From NCBI GenBank assembly GCA_049515555.1, contig JBEKTY010000277.1:1-7133 (forward strand): a DNA stretch of 7,133 nucleotides, read 5' to 3'. Shown in pieces: positions 1 to 6,500 of this stretch. Numbering within the stretch: the stretch's first letter is position 1; each line of letters begins with the position of its first letter. The position numbers were made by a program, and so were the translations under genes. Origin of the DNA: JBEKTY01 sp049515555 (GTDB taxonomy: Bacteria; Planctomycetota; Planctomycetia; Pirellulales; Thermoguttaceae). Below the pieces are notes generated by a model. It did not search any database and was not told the DNA's origin. It saw nothing but the letters and a program-made list of their open reading frames with translations.

Positions 1-60
1 TTGCAGATCGCACCGATGGTGAAGTCTCGCATCGACAGACACAACAAGGACAACCTCTGA
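1..60 (+). CDS. possible C-terminal end of an upstream gene (partial)
   Basis: Frame 1 is open from the window edge to a TGA at 58-60 and reads LQIAPMVKSRIDRHNKDNL. The hydrophilic, lysine/arginine-rich tail would suit a protein C-terminus, but nineteen residues are too few to assign a family. Another frame on the same strand (from base 3 to 338) is also open across this stretch, so the choice of frame is uncertain. I do not recognise the product. Confidence 0.3.
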   Translation: MQIAPMVKSRIDRHNKDNL

Positions 61-157
61 ATTTGCCGAAGATAAGCCGCAAAAGCCTTCCGAACCGTCA
101 CTGCGTTATGCAACTGGAGGGTCTACTGTACACAGACGCCAACCAGGCCGAAAGGCT

Positions 158-178
158 CCCCCTCGGTTATGGAGGGGG
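158..178 (+). repeat. GC-rich hairpin (ccccctc / gaggggg)
   Basis: The 7-base arms ccccctc (158-164) and gaggggg (172-178) are perfectly complementary around the 7-base loop ggttatg. There is no T-run after either side, so it is not a standard rho-independent terminator. It lies about 100 bases after the possible end of the upstream gene, so a role as a 3' end structure is possible but not shown. Confidence 0.35.
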
Positions 179-332
179 TGGCGAGCAGGATGGAACGGCC
201 GGTCCGGACCCGGCAAGCCGCTCTTCACGCAGGCTCGGCCGCCTACGGCGGGCAATTCCACGGCAAGGTTGCGCCCAGGCAAGATGTGCAGGATGTTCCG
301 CTTTGGATGAAGATAGCTTTCTGCTGGCCCGA

Positions 333-352
333 CGATAGAGGTAGAACTATCG
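333..352. promoter_or_regulatory. inverted repeat cgatag-N8-ctatcg upstream of the beta-barrel gene
   Basis: Perfect 6-base arms at 333-338 and 347-352 are separated by 8 bases, ending 42 bases before the ATG at 395. The spacing and position would suit a dimeric regulator or an mRNA leader hairpin. Arms this short can occur by chance, and no second copy lies next to it. Confidence 0.2.
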
Positions 353-394
353 AATCAGGCGAAATTGCCGCACCACGATGCGCGGGGGCGACCC

Positions 395-1132
395 ATGAAG
401 AAGCATCAGCCAACCATCCTCGCACTCTTGGTGGTGGTATTCAGCGCAACGGCACAAGCTGGCCCTCCTTTTCTCACCGACGACCCAGAGCCAGTCGAGT
501 ACCAGCACGGCGAGTTCTATGTGTTTTCCATGCTCGATGCAACCAAAGGTGCGTCTACCGTGCAGGCACCCGCGTTCGAGTTCAACTACGGAATTGCCGC
601 AGAAACCCAATTCCATGTGGTTGCTCCGTTCACCTGCTTCGCCTCGAATGGCAATCCGACTGAGTATGGGTTCGGGGACATTCAACTCGGCATCAAATAT
701 CGTTTTCTCAAGGAGACTGACGACTGGCCTCAACTTGGCGTTTTCCCCATGCTGATGGTGCCTTCGGGTGACGCGGATCGAGGCTTGGGAAACGGTAGTG
801 TCTGGGGGACTCTACCCATTTGGGCGCAGAAGAGTTGGGGGCCGTGGACGACGTATGGCGGCGGCGGTCTTGCGATCAATCCAACCCCTGGTCATCGCAA
901 TTATCTGTTTGGGGGCTGGCTCCTTCAACGTAAGCTGACCGAGAAGCTGACGCTTGGTGGGGAGATTTTCTGCCAGGGCGCAGGCAGTGCGGATTCTCAA
1001 TCATCCGCGCTGTTCAATCTTGGCGGCTTCTACAACTTCAACGAGAATCTCCACTTCCTCTTCAGTGGTGGGTATACGCTGGCGGGAGAGCGGCATACGC
1101 CTGGGTACTTGGGCCTCCAATACACTTGGTAG
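395..1132 (+). CDS. secreted outer-membrane beta-barrel protein, transporter/porin-like
   Basis: Predicted 245-residue envelope protein. The ATG at 395 is preferred over an in-frame TTG at 365 because it places a Sec signal peptide exactly at the N-terminus (MKKHQ, then hydrophobic 8-17, AxA-type cleavage near ATAQA|GPP at 22) and a G-rich stretch lies just upstream. The mature part starts GPPFLTDDPEPVEYQHGEFY and alternates polar and aromatic/glycine segments (YGFGDIQLGIKYRF 91-104, LFGGWLLQRKLTEKLTLGGE 171-190, FLFSGGYTLAGERH 221-234) as in small beta-barrels. It ends LGLQYTW, an aromatic final residue as in many outer-membrane proteins. By memory it resembles proteins annotated as 'transporter' or MetA-pathway phenol-degradation-like; the substrate is unknown. 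It is a single gene, convergent with tspO. The barrel call is fairly sure, the function is not. Confidence 0.75.
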   Translation: MKKHQPTILALLVVVFSATAQAGPPFLTDDPEPVEYQHGEFYVFSMLDATKGASTVQAPAFEFNYGIAAETQFHVVAPFTCFASNGNPTEYGFGDIQLGIKYRFLKETDDWPQLGVFPMLMVPSGDADRGLGNGSVWGTLPIWAQKSWGPWTTYGGGGLAINPTPGHRNYLFGGWLLQRKLTEKLTLGGEIFCQGAGSADSQSSALFNLGGFYNFNENLHFLFSGGYTLAGERHTPGYLGLQYTW

Positions 1133-1143
1133 CCGCTGCCAAG
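1125..1143. terminator. candidate bidirectional terminator hairpin between convergent genes
   Basis: The sequence cttggtagccgctgccaag can fold into a 7-base-pair stem (one G-T wobble) with a 5-base loop. It overlaps the stop codon of the beta-barrel gene (TAG at 1130-1132) and ends 7 bases from the stop of tspO, so it could serve both convergent transcripts. There is no T-tract on either side, which makes intrinsic termination doubtful. Confidence 0.3.
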
Positions 1144-1150
1144 GGCACAA

Positions 1151-1615
1151 TCACCCATTCAACCGCCAAATCGTGAAGTTCAGTACCGTGGCGAAGCTGA
1201 CCCAGGCCAAGTAGGGCAGCATGAGCAGGCCCGCCGCCATCGACCTCGGCCAAAACGCGACGGTCGTGGCCGCGATTGCGACAAGCAGGGCGACGACCTC
1301 AAAGAATGCTGCCCCTGGCATGTGGAAACCGAAGAAGAGCCACGACCAAGCCGCGTTCAAGGCCAGTTGAACCGCGAACAAGGCCAAGGCCCATTGCCAC
1401 AATCCGCCTTGCCACCAAACGAACCACGCGGCCACGGCCATCGAGAGATAAAGGACGGTCCATACGGGGCCGAAAATCCAATTCGGAGGATTCCATGAAG
1501 GCTTCGCCAAGCCTGCGTACCAAGTGGCGATGTTGGGCGTCGTTGCGAGGGAGCCGATGCCCGCTGCGGCAAAGCAGATGGCAAGGAAGGCGACGAGGGC
1601 GATAACTTCTTTCAT
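1151..1615 (-). CDS. tspO: TspO/MBR family protein (tryptophan-rich sensory protein)
   Basis: Integral membrane protein of 154 residues, the usual length of bacterial TspO, related to the mitochondrial translocator protein. The family binds porphyrins and related ligands and is linked to tetrapyrrole handling and stress signalling. Five membrane segments are visible at roughly 5-22, 46-68, 72-94, 101-120 and 127-149. The family signature is clear: WYAGLAKPSWNPP (32-44), FGPVWTVLYL (48-57), ALNAAWSWLFFG (85-96) and PYLAWVSFATVLN (134-146). Fourteen tryptophans are present. The ATG overlaps the TGA of the upstream peroxidase gene as ATGA (1612-1615), with AAGGAA directly before it, so translation is probably coupled to that of the peroxidase. 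The family call is very secure; the ligand and physiological role here are unknown. Confidence 0.96.
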   Translation of the reverse strand: MKEVIALVAFLAICFAAAGIGSLATTPNIATWYAGLAKPSWNPPNWIFGPVWTVLYLSMAVAAWFVWWQGGLWQWALALFAVQLALNAAWSWLFFGFHMPGAAFFEVVALLVAIAATTVAFWPRSMAAGLLMLPYLAWVSFATVLNFTIWRLNG

Positions 1616-2175
1616 TTCCTTGCCAATTCGGCCTCGATTACCTTCACGACTTCTGCTGCATCGGGAGTCGTGCGCGGGGAGAAGCGGACGACCACTTCCC
1701 CGCTACGGCCAATGACGAACTTCTCAAAGTTCCAACTGATCTTTCCCTTGCCCGTGGGCTTGGTGTCCAGGGCCGTCAGATACTTGTAGAGATCGCAAGC
1801 CCCTTTGCCGTTGACCTCGACCTTGGCGAACAACGGGAACGTCACGCCGTAGTTCACCGTGCAGAACTGTTGAATCTCCTCTGCCGTTCCAGGCTCCTGG
1901 TGGAGGAACTGATTGCAGGGGAAGCCGAGGATCACCAAGCCTTGTTTCTCGTACTTCTCGTACAGGGCTTGCAGTTGCTTGTACTGCGGGGTGAGGCCGC
2001 ACTTGCTGGCGACGTTGACGACCATCACCACCTTGCCCTGGTACTTGGTCAGATCGACTTCCTTGCCGCCGAGCGAATTCATCTTGAAGTTGAGGGCAGG
2101 CGGCGCTTGGTCGGCGGCAGTCGCGGTTCCAATGGTCATGGCAATAGCTCCTACGGTCAGGGCGAATTTCAACAT
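1612..2175 (-). CDS. gpx: periplasmic glutathione peroxidase family protein (2-Cys type)
   Basis: Thiol peroxidase of the glutathione peroxidase family, 187 residues, reducing hydrogen peroxide or lipid hydroperoxides. The ATG at 2175 is chosen over an in-frame ATG at 2256 because AAGGAG lies 9 bases upstream and a Sec signal peptide follows (MLKFALTVGAIAMTIGTATA, cleavage near residue 20-21, no lipobox), so the enzyme acts outside the cytoplasm. Family motifs: VVNVASKCGLTPQY (52-65) with peroxidatic Cys59 (codon TGC, not selenocysteine), GFPCNQF (84-90) with Gln89, QEPG (93-96), and SWNFEKF (147-153) with Trp148 and Asn149 completing the catalytic tetrad. Cys105 in QQFCTVNYG sits where thioredoxin-dependent members have the resolving cysteine, so thioredoxin-like rather than glutathione reduction is inferred. 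First gene of a coupled pair with tspO. Confidence 0.95.
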   Translation of the reverse strand: MLKFALTVGAIAMTIGTATAADQAPPALNFKMNSLGGKEVDLTKYQGKVVMVVNVASKCGLTPQYKQLQALYEKYEKQGLVILGFPCNQFLHQEPGTAEEIQQFCTVNYGVTFPLFAKVEVNGKGACDLYKYLTALDTKPTGKGKISWNFEKFVIGRSGEVVVRFSPRTTPDAAEVVKVIEAELARK

Positions 2176-2184
2176 GGCGGCGAT

Positions 2185-2190
2185 CTCCTT
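2185..2190 (-). promoter_or_regulatory. ribosome binding site of the peroxidase gene
   Basis: On the - strand AAGGAG stands 9 bases before the ATG at 2175. It is a strong Shine-Dalgarno match and decides the start in favour of the signal-peptide form. Its first two A residues also belong to the hairpin at 2189-2204. Confidence 0.75.
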
Positions 2191-2204
2191 GGGGTTCGCC
2201 CCAA
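2189..2204. promoter_or_regulatory. perfect hairpin abutting the peroxidase ribosome binding site
   Basis: The sequence ttggggttcgccccaa is a perfect 6-base-pair stem with a 4-base loop (TTCG on the + strand, CGAA in the peroxidase mRNA). In that mRNA the 3' arm CCCCAA runs straight into GGAG of the ribosome binding site, so folding would mask part of it. A role in translation control is inferred from this geometry only. Confidence 0.4.
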
Positions 2205-2537
2205 TTCTAGGAGGCGACCCTGGCGCAGGCCACATCCCATTGGCCTTTCCCACCATCAGTGGGGCGGCGACAGCATGTGCGGCCAGAAAACCCGTGGACT
2301 TCTGGACTTCCGAAGGGGGGTCTCCCCTCCGACGGTGAGGGCCTGGATCGCCAAATACGGGAAGTACGCTGATCTGATCGCAGCGTGCCTCGCGCCTTCA
2401 TCCGATTCCGGCAGTCGGCGGCCTCGGTCTTGATCATGATCTCCTCGATGGAACGCCACCGATCCGAAATACGGTCGCCCCCGCCGTAGTCCCGCCCTTG
2501 CCCAACAAGGCCGCCGTGTTTGCGCCCGTTGGGCTTT

Positions 2538-2565
2538 CGGTTCCGCCCGATAGCTATCTCAACCG
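2538..2565 (-). terminator. possible 3' end structure after the ARPP-1 gene
   Basis: Starting 26 bases past the ARPP-1 stop, the - strand has CGGTT (2565-2561) pairing with AACCG (2542-2538), and between them the 10-base palindrome GATAGCTATC (2549-2558). The position suits a transcript end. There is no T-tract, so it is not a canonical intrinsic terminator. Confidence 0.2.
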
Positions 2566-2591
2566 GCCACCACCGGCCCCAGTCGCTAACC

Positions 2592-3521
2592 CTACCCCTC
2601 GCCGATCAACCAATCCCGCTCGGCCACGGCGCTGGCATGGACTGGCACACCTTGGTAGATCAGGGCCGAGAGCAACAGGCCGTCGGCGGTAGCCCGGTAT
2701 TCCTCGCCTTCGCCAACTTGGTCGGCCCTTTCCCACGGCAGGTTGCTTACGGTGGCTATCACCCGCTCAACCTGGCTAGCCTCAACCTGCGTATCGCTGG
2801 GTTGGGCTTCCAGGGCGTCCAGCACCAGGCCGGAAAGCAGCCGGTTCCAGACCTTCCGGCAGGTAGCGGGCTTGTCGAACAGGTCGAGGGTGACGATCTT
2901 CTCGCCGATGGCAACTGCCAGCCCCGTGGCACCGTCCACGTAGGGGAGTTTCTCTTGGAACTCCGAGATCCGCTGCCGGCACGAGTCATACGTATCGCCG
3001 AGCGCGCTGGTGGGAGAAGCAGTCCCGAGAGCCTTCTGAACGCGGTCAATCTCCGCCCAGACCTGCCGCTGGTCCGACTGGTGCCCCTGTTCTTCCTTGA
3101 GCGACTTGGCCACCGACGACTTGATCGCATACAAGATACTGGTGGAGGAACGGGTTTCGCTCGCCTCGAAATTGCGGGTCTTGTAGCCCCACCGCCCACG
3201 TTCCACGCAGGAAACCGGAATAGTGGTCTTCTTCCGGGCGGCGGCCAGCACGCTCGTGTTCAAGACTCGGTTCTGCCTTGCCCCGCGAAGTTCCTCCCCT
3301 TCGATGAGAAGAACCAGCGTGTCGCCGCGATTATCGACGGTCAAGGCGGGCACCGATCCGGCTTCGCTCACTTCTTCCACGGCCACCGAACCGCCTGCCA
3401 GGGCTTCGTCGGACACGAGGTATTCCAAACCACTGGCTTGGCTGGTGAAGAGGGGAAAAACGGTCAGGGCTTCGTGTCGAACGGGCTGACCAACGCGGAT
3501 TTCGGGAAATGCAACAGGCAT
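2592..3521 (-). CDS. ARPP-1 / DUF6569 family protein
   Basis: Soluble protein of 309 residues, with no signal peptide or membrane segment, so cytoplasmic. It matches from memory the ARPP-1 family (ARG- and rhodanese-phosphatase-associated protein, DUF6569), whose biochemical role is unknown. Recognisable blocks, numbered from this start, are: LTVFPL (19-24), SEAGSVPALTVDNRGDTLVL (52-71), LIEGEELRGARQNRVLN (72-88), TTIPVSCVERGRW (99-111), and TLDLFDKPA (211-219) before a helical segment ending VLDALEAQ. Invariant-looking charged residues in the EGEEL/RQNR block suggest a binding or active site. ATG at 3521 is preferred because GTGAG precedes it; an in-frame GTG at 3533 would add four residues. 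It follows the kinase gene by 27 bases and is probably co-transcribed. The family call is good; function is unassigned. Confidence 0.85.
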   Translation of the reverse strand: MPVAFPEIRVGQPVRHEALTVFPLFTSQASGLEYLVSDEALAGGSVAVEEVSEAGSVPALTVDNRGDTLVLLIEGEELRGARQNRVLNTSVLAAARKKTTIPVSCVERGRWGYKTRNFEASETRSSTSILYAIKSSVAKSLKEEQGHQSDQRQVWAEIDRVQKALGTASPTSALGDTYDSCRQRISEFQEKLPYVDGATGLAVAIGEKIVTLDLFDKPATCRKVWNRLLSGLVLDALEAQPSDTQVEASQVERVIATVSNLPWERADQVGEGEEYRATADGLLLSALIYQGVPVHASAVAERDWLIGEG

Positions 3522-3548
3522 GGGGTATCTCACGGAATGGAACAGAAT

Positions 3549-6500
3549 CTATTTGTTGAACTCCCCAGCGTCGTACTTCTTCCAGAATTCGGCGGGCGGG
3601 AACTTGTCCTTGTCTCCAGGGCCAATACCGATGGTCTTGAGGCTTTTCATCTGGCGGATAACGTCCATCCCCTTAGTGATGTTCATGGGCGTGAAATTAA
3701 TCTCCGTCAAGTTCCTCCCTTCAAGCGGCGACAAGTCGGATACCGGCGTACTGCCGCAAAACAATAGCGTGAGGGGCATCACTTTCAGCGGCGACAGATC
3801 GGATACCGCCGTGCACCCGCACGACAGCCGTTTAAGCGGCATCCCTTTCAGCGGCGACAGGTCGTGTAATGGCGTGTTGTCGCACGATAAGTCGGTCAGC
3901 GGCATTCCTTTCAGCGGCGATAGGTCGGATAACGGCGTGCTTTGGCACCGCAGGTCCTTCAGCGGCATCCCTTCTAGCGGTGATAGGTCGGACACTCTAG
4001 TATTGTAGAGGCTAAGGAGGGTTAAAGGCATACCTTTGAGTGGCGACAGGTCGCACAGCTTGTTTCTGTCGGTACCGGGGCCAACACAGGATAGCTGCCT
4101 CAGTCGTTCGAGCGCCCGCACCGGCGAAATGTCCGTCACGTTGTCCGTGCAAAACCCAAACTCTGTGACCACACCGTCCTCGATCTTGTGCGCTTCCTTG
4201 CCGTCGAAGCCCGGATTGAGATCCTGCAATTTCTTGGCGACGGCCACCACCTGCTGCTCGGCGGGCAGGGAGGCGACTTCCTTCACCCATTGCTGGAAGG
4301 CGGGATCGACGAAGGCCAGCGGCTTGTTGGCGGTCGAGCCACCGGAGGGTTGTGCCGTCTCGCTGGCGCGGCTTATCTTCGCTCGCCTAGAAGCCGTATC
4401 CGTCAAGACGAGGCAAACTCGCAGGCCCAGGCGGTCGTAACGTTCACCGGGCACGCAGTCGTCGCGAAACGCGGACCGGCAACCCCACGCCGGGTTGTAC
4501 CAGCTACCGCCACGGAGCACGCGGTACGAGCCACCGGGAGGACCGCCCGGATCGTCTGTCGCCGACCTCGTATAATAGTCCTTGTCATACCAGTCCTGAC
4601 ACCACTCAAACACGTTACCGTGCATGTCATAGAGCCCCCATGCGTTCGCACGCTTGAGGCCCACGGCGTGTGGCATTCCGTTAGCATTCTGCTCGAACCA
4701 ACCGTAGTCGGAAAACAAGTTCTCGCCATGTTTCCGTTGCTCGGGGGTGACTGGAACATTGGATGCGGGGCTGAAACACCACCGACCCGTGCTCCCGGCA
4801 CCACACGCATACTCCCACTGTGCCTCCGAAGGCAGCCGATACGTCCGCTCGGCCACTTTTTCTTCCGGCATCTCCGATAGTTTTCGGCAGAACTCTACTG
4901 CCTCGTCCCACGACACTTGCTCCACCGGAAACCGCTTCGTATTCTGCCCGGCAACTTTGCCTTTCTGCTTGCCTGTTGCGGAAAAATCGCTGGGATTGGT
5001 GCCCATGACCCGCCGGTATTCCTCCTGCGTCACCTCGTATGTTCCCAAGTAGAACGGCCTTGTGGTCCGCACTTGGTGCGGTGTCTCCTCGCCCGGCAGA
5101 TGATCCTTGTACCACCGGTCATCGCCATGTGCCTTCAGTTCTTCTTCGATCAGTTCCTTGGGCGAGCCCATCGTGAACTCGCCGGGCGGGATAACGACCA
5201 GCTTCATTCCGATGGAATTGGTGATTTCGACCGGCACGCCCAGATGCTTGGCCCAGCCCTGTTGATGCTTCTTGGCTTTCGCGGCGTCGAAGGGGGCGAT
5301 GGCGGGCGGCGGAGCGCCGGGCGGAAGTTGCCATTTGCCATCGGCACCGATAAGACTGCCAGCGGTGGGAGGGATTGGGGATTGGGGATTAGGGATTGGA
5401 GGGGCGGGCGATGGCTTTGTGGCAGTCGAGCCGCCGGAAGGTTTTTCGGCATCGGTGGTACGGCTCATCTTCGCCCGCTCAGCCGCGGTGTCCGCCAGAA
5501 CCAGGGAGGCACGGAAGCCCAGGTAGTAGATGAGGTTCCCATGCTCGTAGTCGTGGCGGGCCGCCGACCGGCAGTACCCCGCCGGGTTGGACCAGCTACC
5601 GCCGCGGCCCACGCGGCTCCAGGCTCCAAGAGGACCGCCAGGATCATCCACAGGCGAGTTCGTGTAATACCCCTTGTCGTACCAGTCCTGGCACCACTCC
5701 CACACGTTGCCGTGCATATCGTACAAGCCCCATGCGCTCGCTCGCTTCAGGCCCACTGCGTGCGGCATCCCATTAGAGTTGGCGTCGAACCAACCGTAGT
5801 CGACAAGCTCCTTCTCCTCGTATTCCCTGGGAACCCCGCTGCGGCCCGAACTGAAACTGTACCGACCCGTGCTCCCGGCACGGCAGGCATACTCCCACTG
5901 CGCCTCCGATGGCAGCCGATACCAGTGCCCCGCCGCCTTCTCCGCAGGCATATCCGACAGCTTGCGGCAAAACTCCACGCAGTCGTCCCACGATACATTC
6001 TCCACCGGAAACCGCTTCGTATCCTGACCGGCTACCTGGTCTTTGCCCTTGCCCGTGGCCGAGAAGTAGCTGGGGTTGGTGCCCACCACCTTTTCGTACT
6101 CGCCTTGCGTCACCTCCGTCATGCCCAGGTAGAACGCTTTGGTAATTCGTACCCGGTGTCTCGGCCCCTCGCCCGGCAGACGTGGCACCCACCACTGGTC
6201 ACCCGCACGTGCCTTCAACTGCTCTTCGATCAGTTCCTTGGGCGAACCCATCTCGAACTCGCCCGGCGGGATGAGCACCAGTTTCATGCCGATGGAGTTG
6301 GTGATCTCGACCGGCACGCCCAACTGTTCGGCCCCGCGCTGCTGGTACTTTCGGGCCTGTCGGGCATCGAAGGGCGGGACGGCCAGCGAGGCCGGTTTGA
6401 GCGTGACCTTGACCTTTGCCTGGCCACCCCGCGTGACTGTGATCGTGTGCGAGTCGAGTTGGAACTGATCGTCGCCGCCCTGGACGGCAAGGTCATACTT

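Larger units (their letters stand above)
61..394. other. intergenic region with small inverted repeats, no recognised gene
   Basis: This stretch precedes the beta-barrel gene. Open frames exist (63-338, and 169 onward on the + strand), but their translations are rich in R, G, S, P and A without any domain, which is typical of shadow frames in GC-rich DNA. Visible structure is limited to a hairpin at 158-178, the 10-base palindrome ggtccggacc at 201-210, and an inverted repeat at 333-352. No sigma-70 promoter is convincing, and no tRNA or group II intron domain V was seen. A promoter for the gene at 395 is expected here by position only. Confidence 0.5.
2176..2591. other. 416-base gap between the ARPP-1 and peroxidase genes, no convincing gene
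   Basis: Both flanking genes are on the - strand, so this should hold the 3' end of the kinase/ARPP-1 unit and the promoter and leader of the peroxidase/tspO unit. One - strand frame is open from just inside the ARPP-1 end down to 2207. It contains a helix-like, coding-looking piece, SIEEIMIKTEAADCRNRMKA (2413-2452 and flanks), with GGAG before the ATG at 2437. Downstream the same frame degrades into R/S/P/G-rich sequence. It may be a gene remnant or chance. Palindromes gatcatgatc (2432-2441) and gatagctatc (2549-2558) and the hairpin at 2189-2204 are the other visible structures. No clear promoter was found. Confidence 0.45.

Noticed and set aside
1..394. Group II intron or transposon end at the left edge
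   Set aside because: GC-rich hairpins prompted the idea, but no domain V motif, terminal inverted repeats, or reverse transcriptase or transposase fragment could be recognised.
169..663. + strand open frame before and across the beta-barrel start
   Set aside because: It overlaps the signal peptide and mature part of the better supported gene in another frame and shows no domain.
1276..1605. + strand open frame opposite tspO
   Set aside because: Arg/Pro-rich shadow of a clearly recognised TspO gene.
1999..2001. Selenocysteine at the peroxidase active site
   Set aside because: The codon at residue 59 is TGC on the - strand, so it is an ordinary cysteine.
2204..2209. TAGAAT on the - strand as the -10 box of the peroxidase gene
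   Set aside because: It matches five of six consensus bases, but the hexamer 17 bases upstream is a poor -35, and transcription would start inside the hairpin only about 20-25 bases before the ATG. Not enough to call a promoter.
2520..3767. + strand open frame of 415 codons opposite the ARPP-1 gene
   Set aside because: It crosses the ARPP-1 gene, the intergenic gap and the end of the kinase gene with no recognisable motif, whereas the - strand encodes a conserved family.
3520..4008. + strand frame with repeated SGIPFSGDRSD peptides
   Set aside because: The repeats are the antisense reading of the leucine-rich repeats at 3675-4052; no independent evidence for a repeat protein.
3675..4052. 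Regular 63-base repeats as a CRISPR array
   Set aside because: Repeats are in frame with the kinase gene, contiguous with no unique spacers of constant size, and encode a clear leucine-rich repeat; no cas gene nearby.
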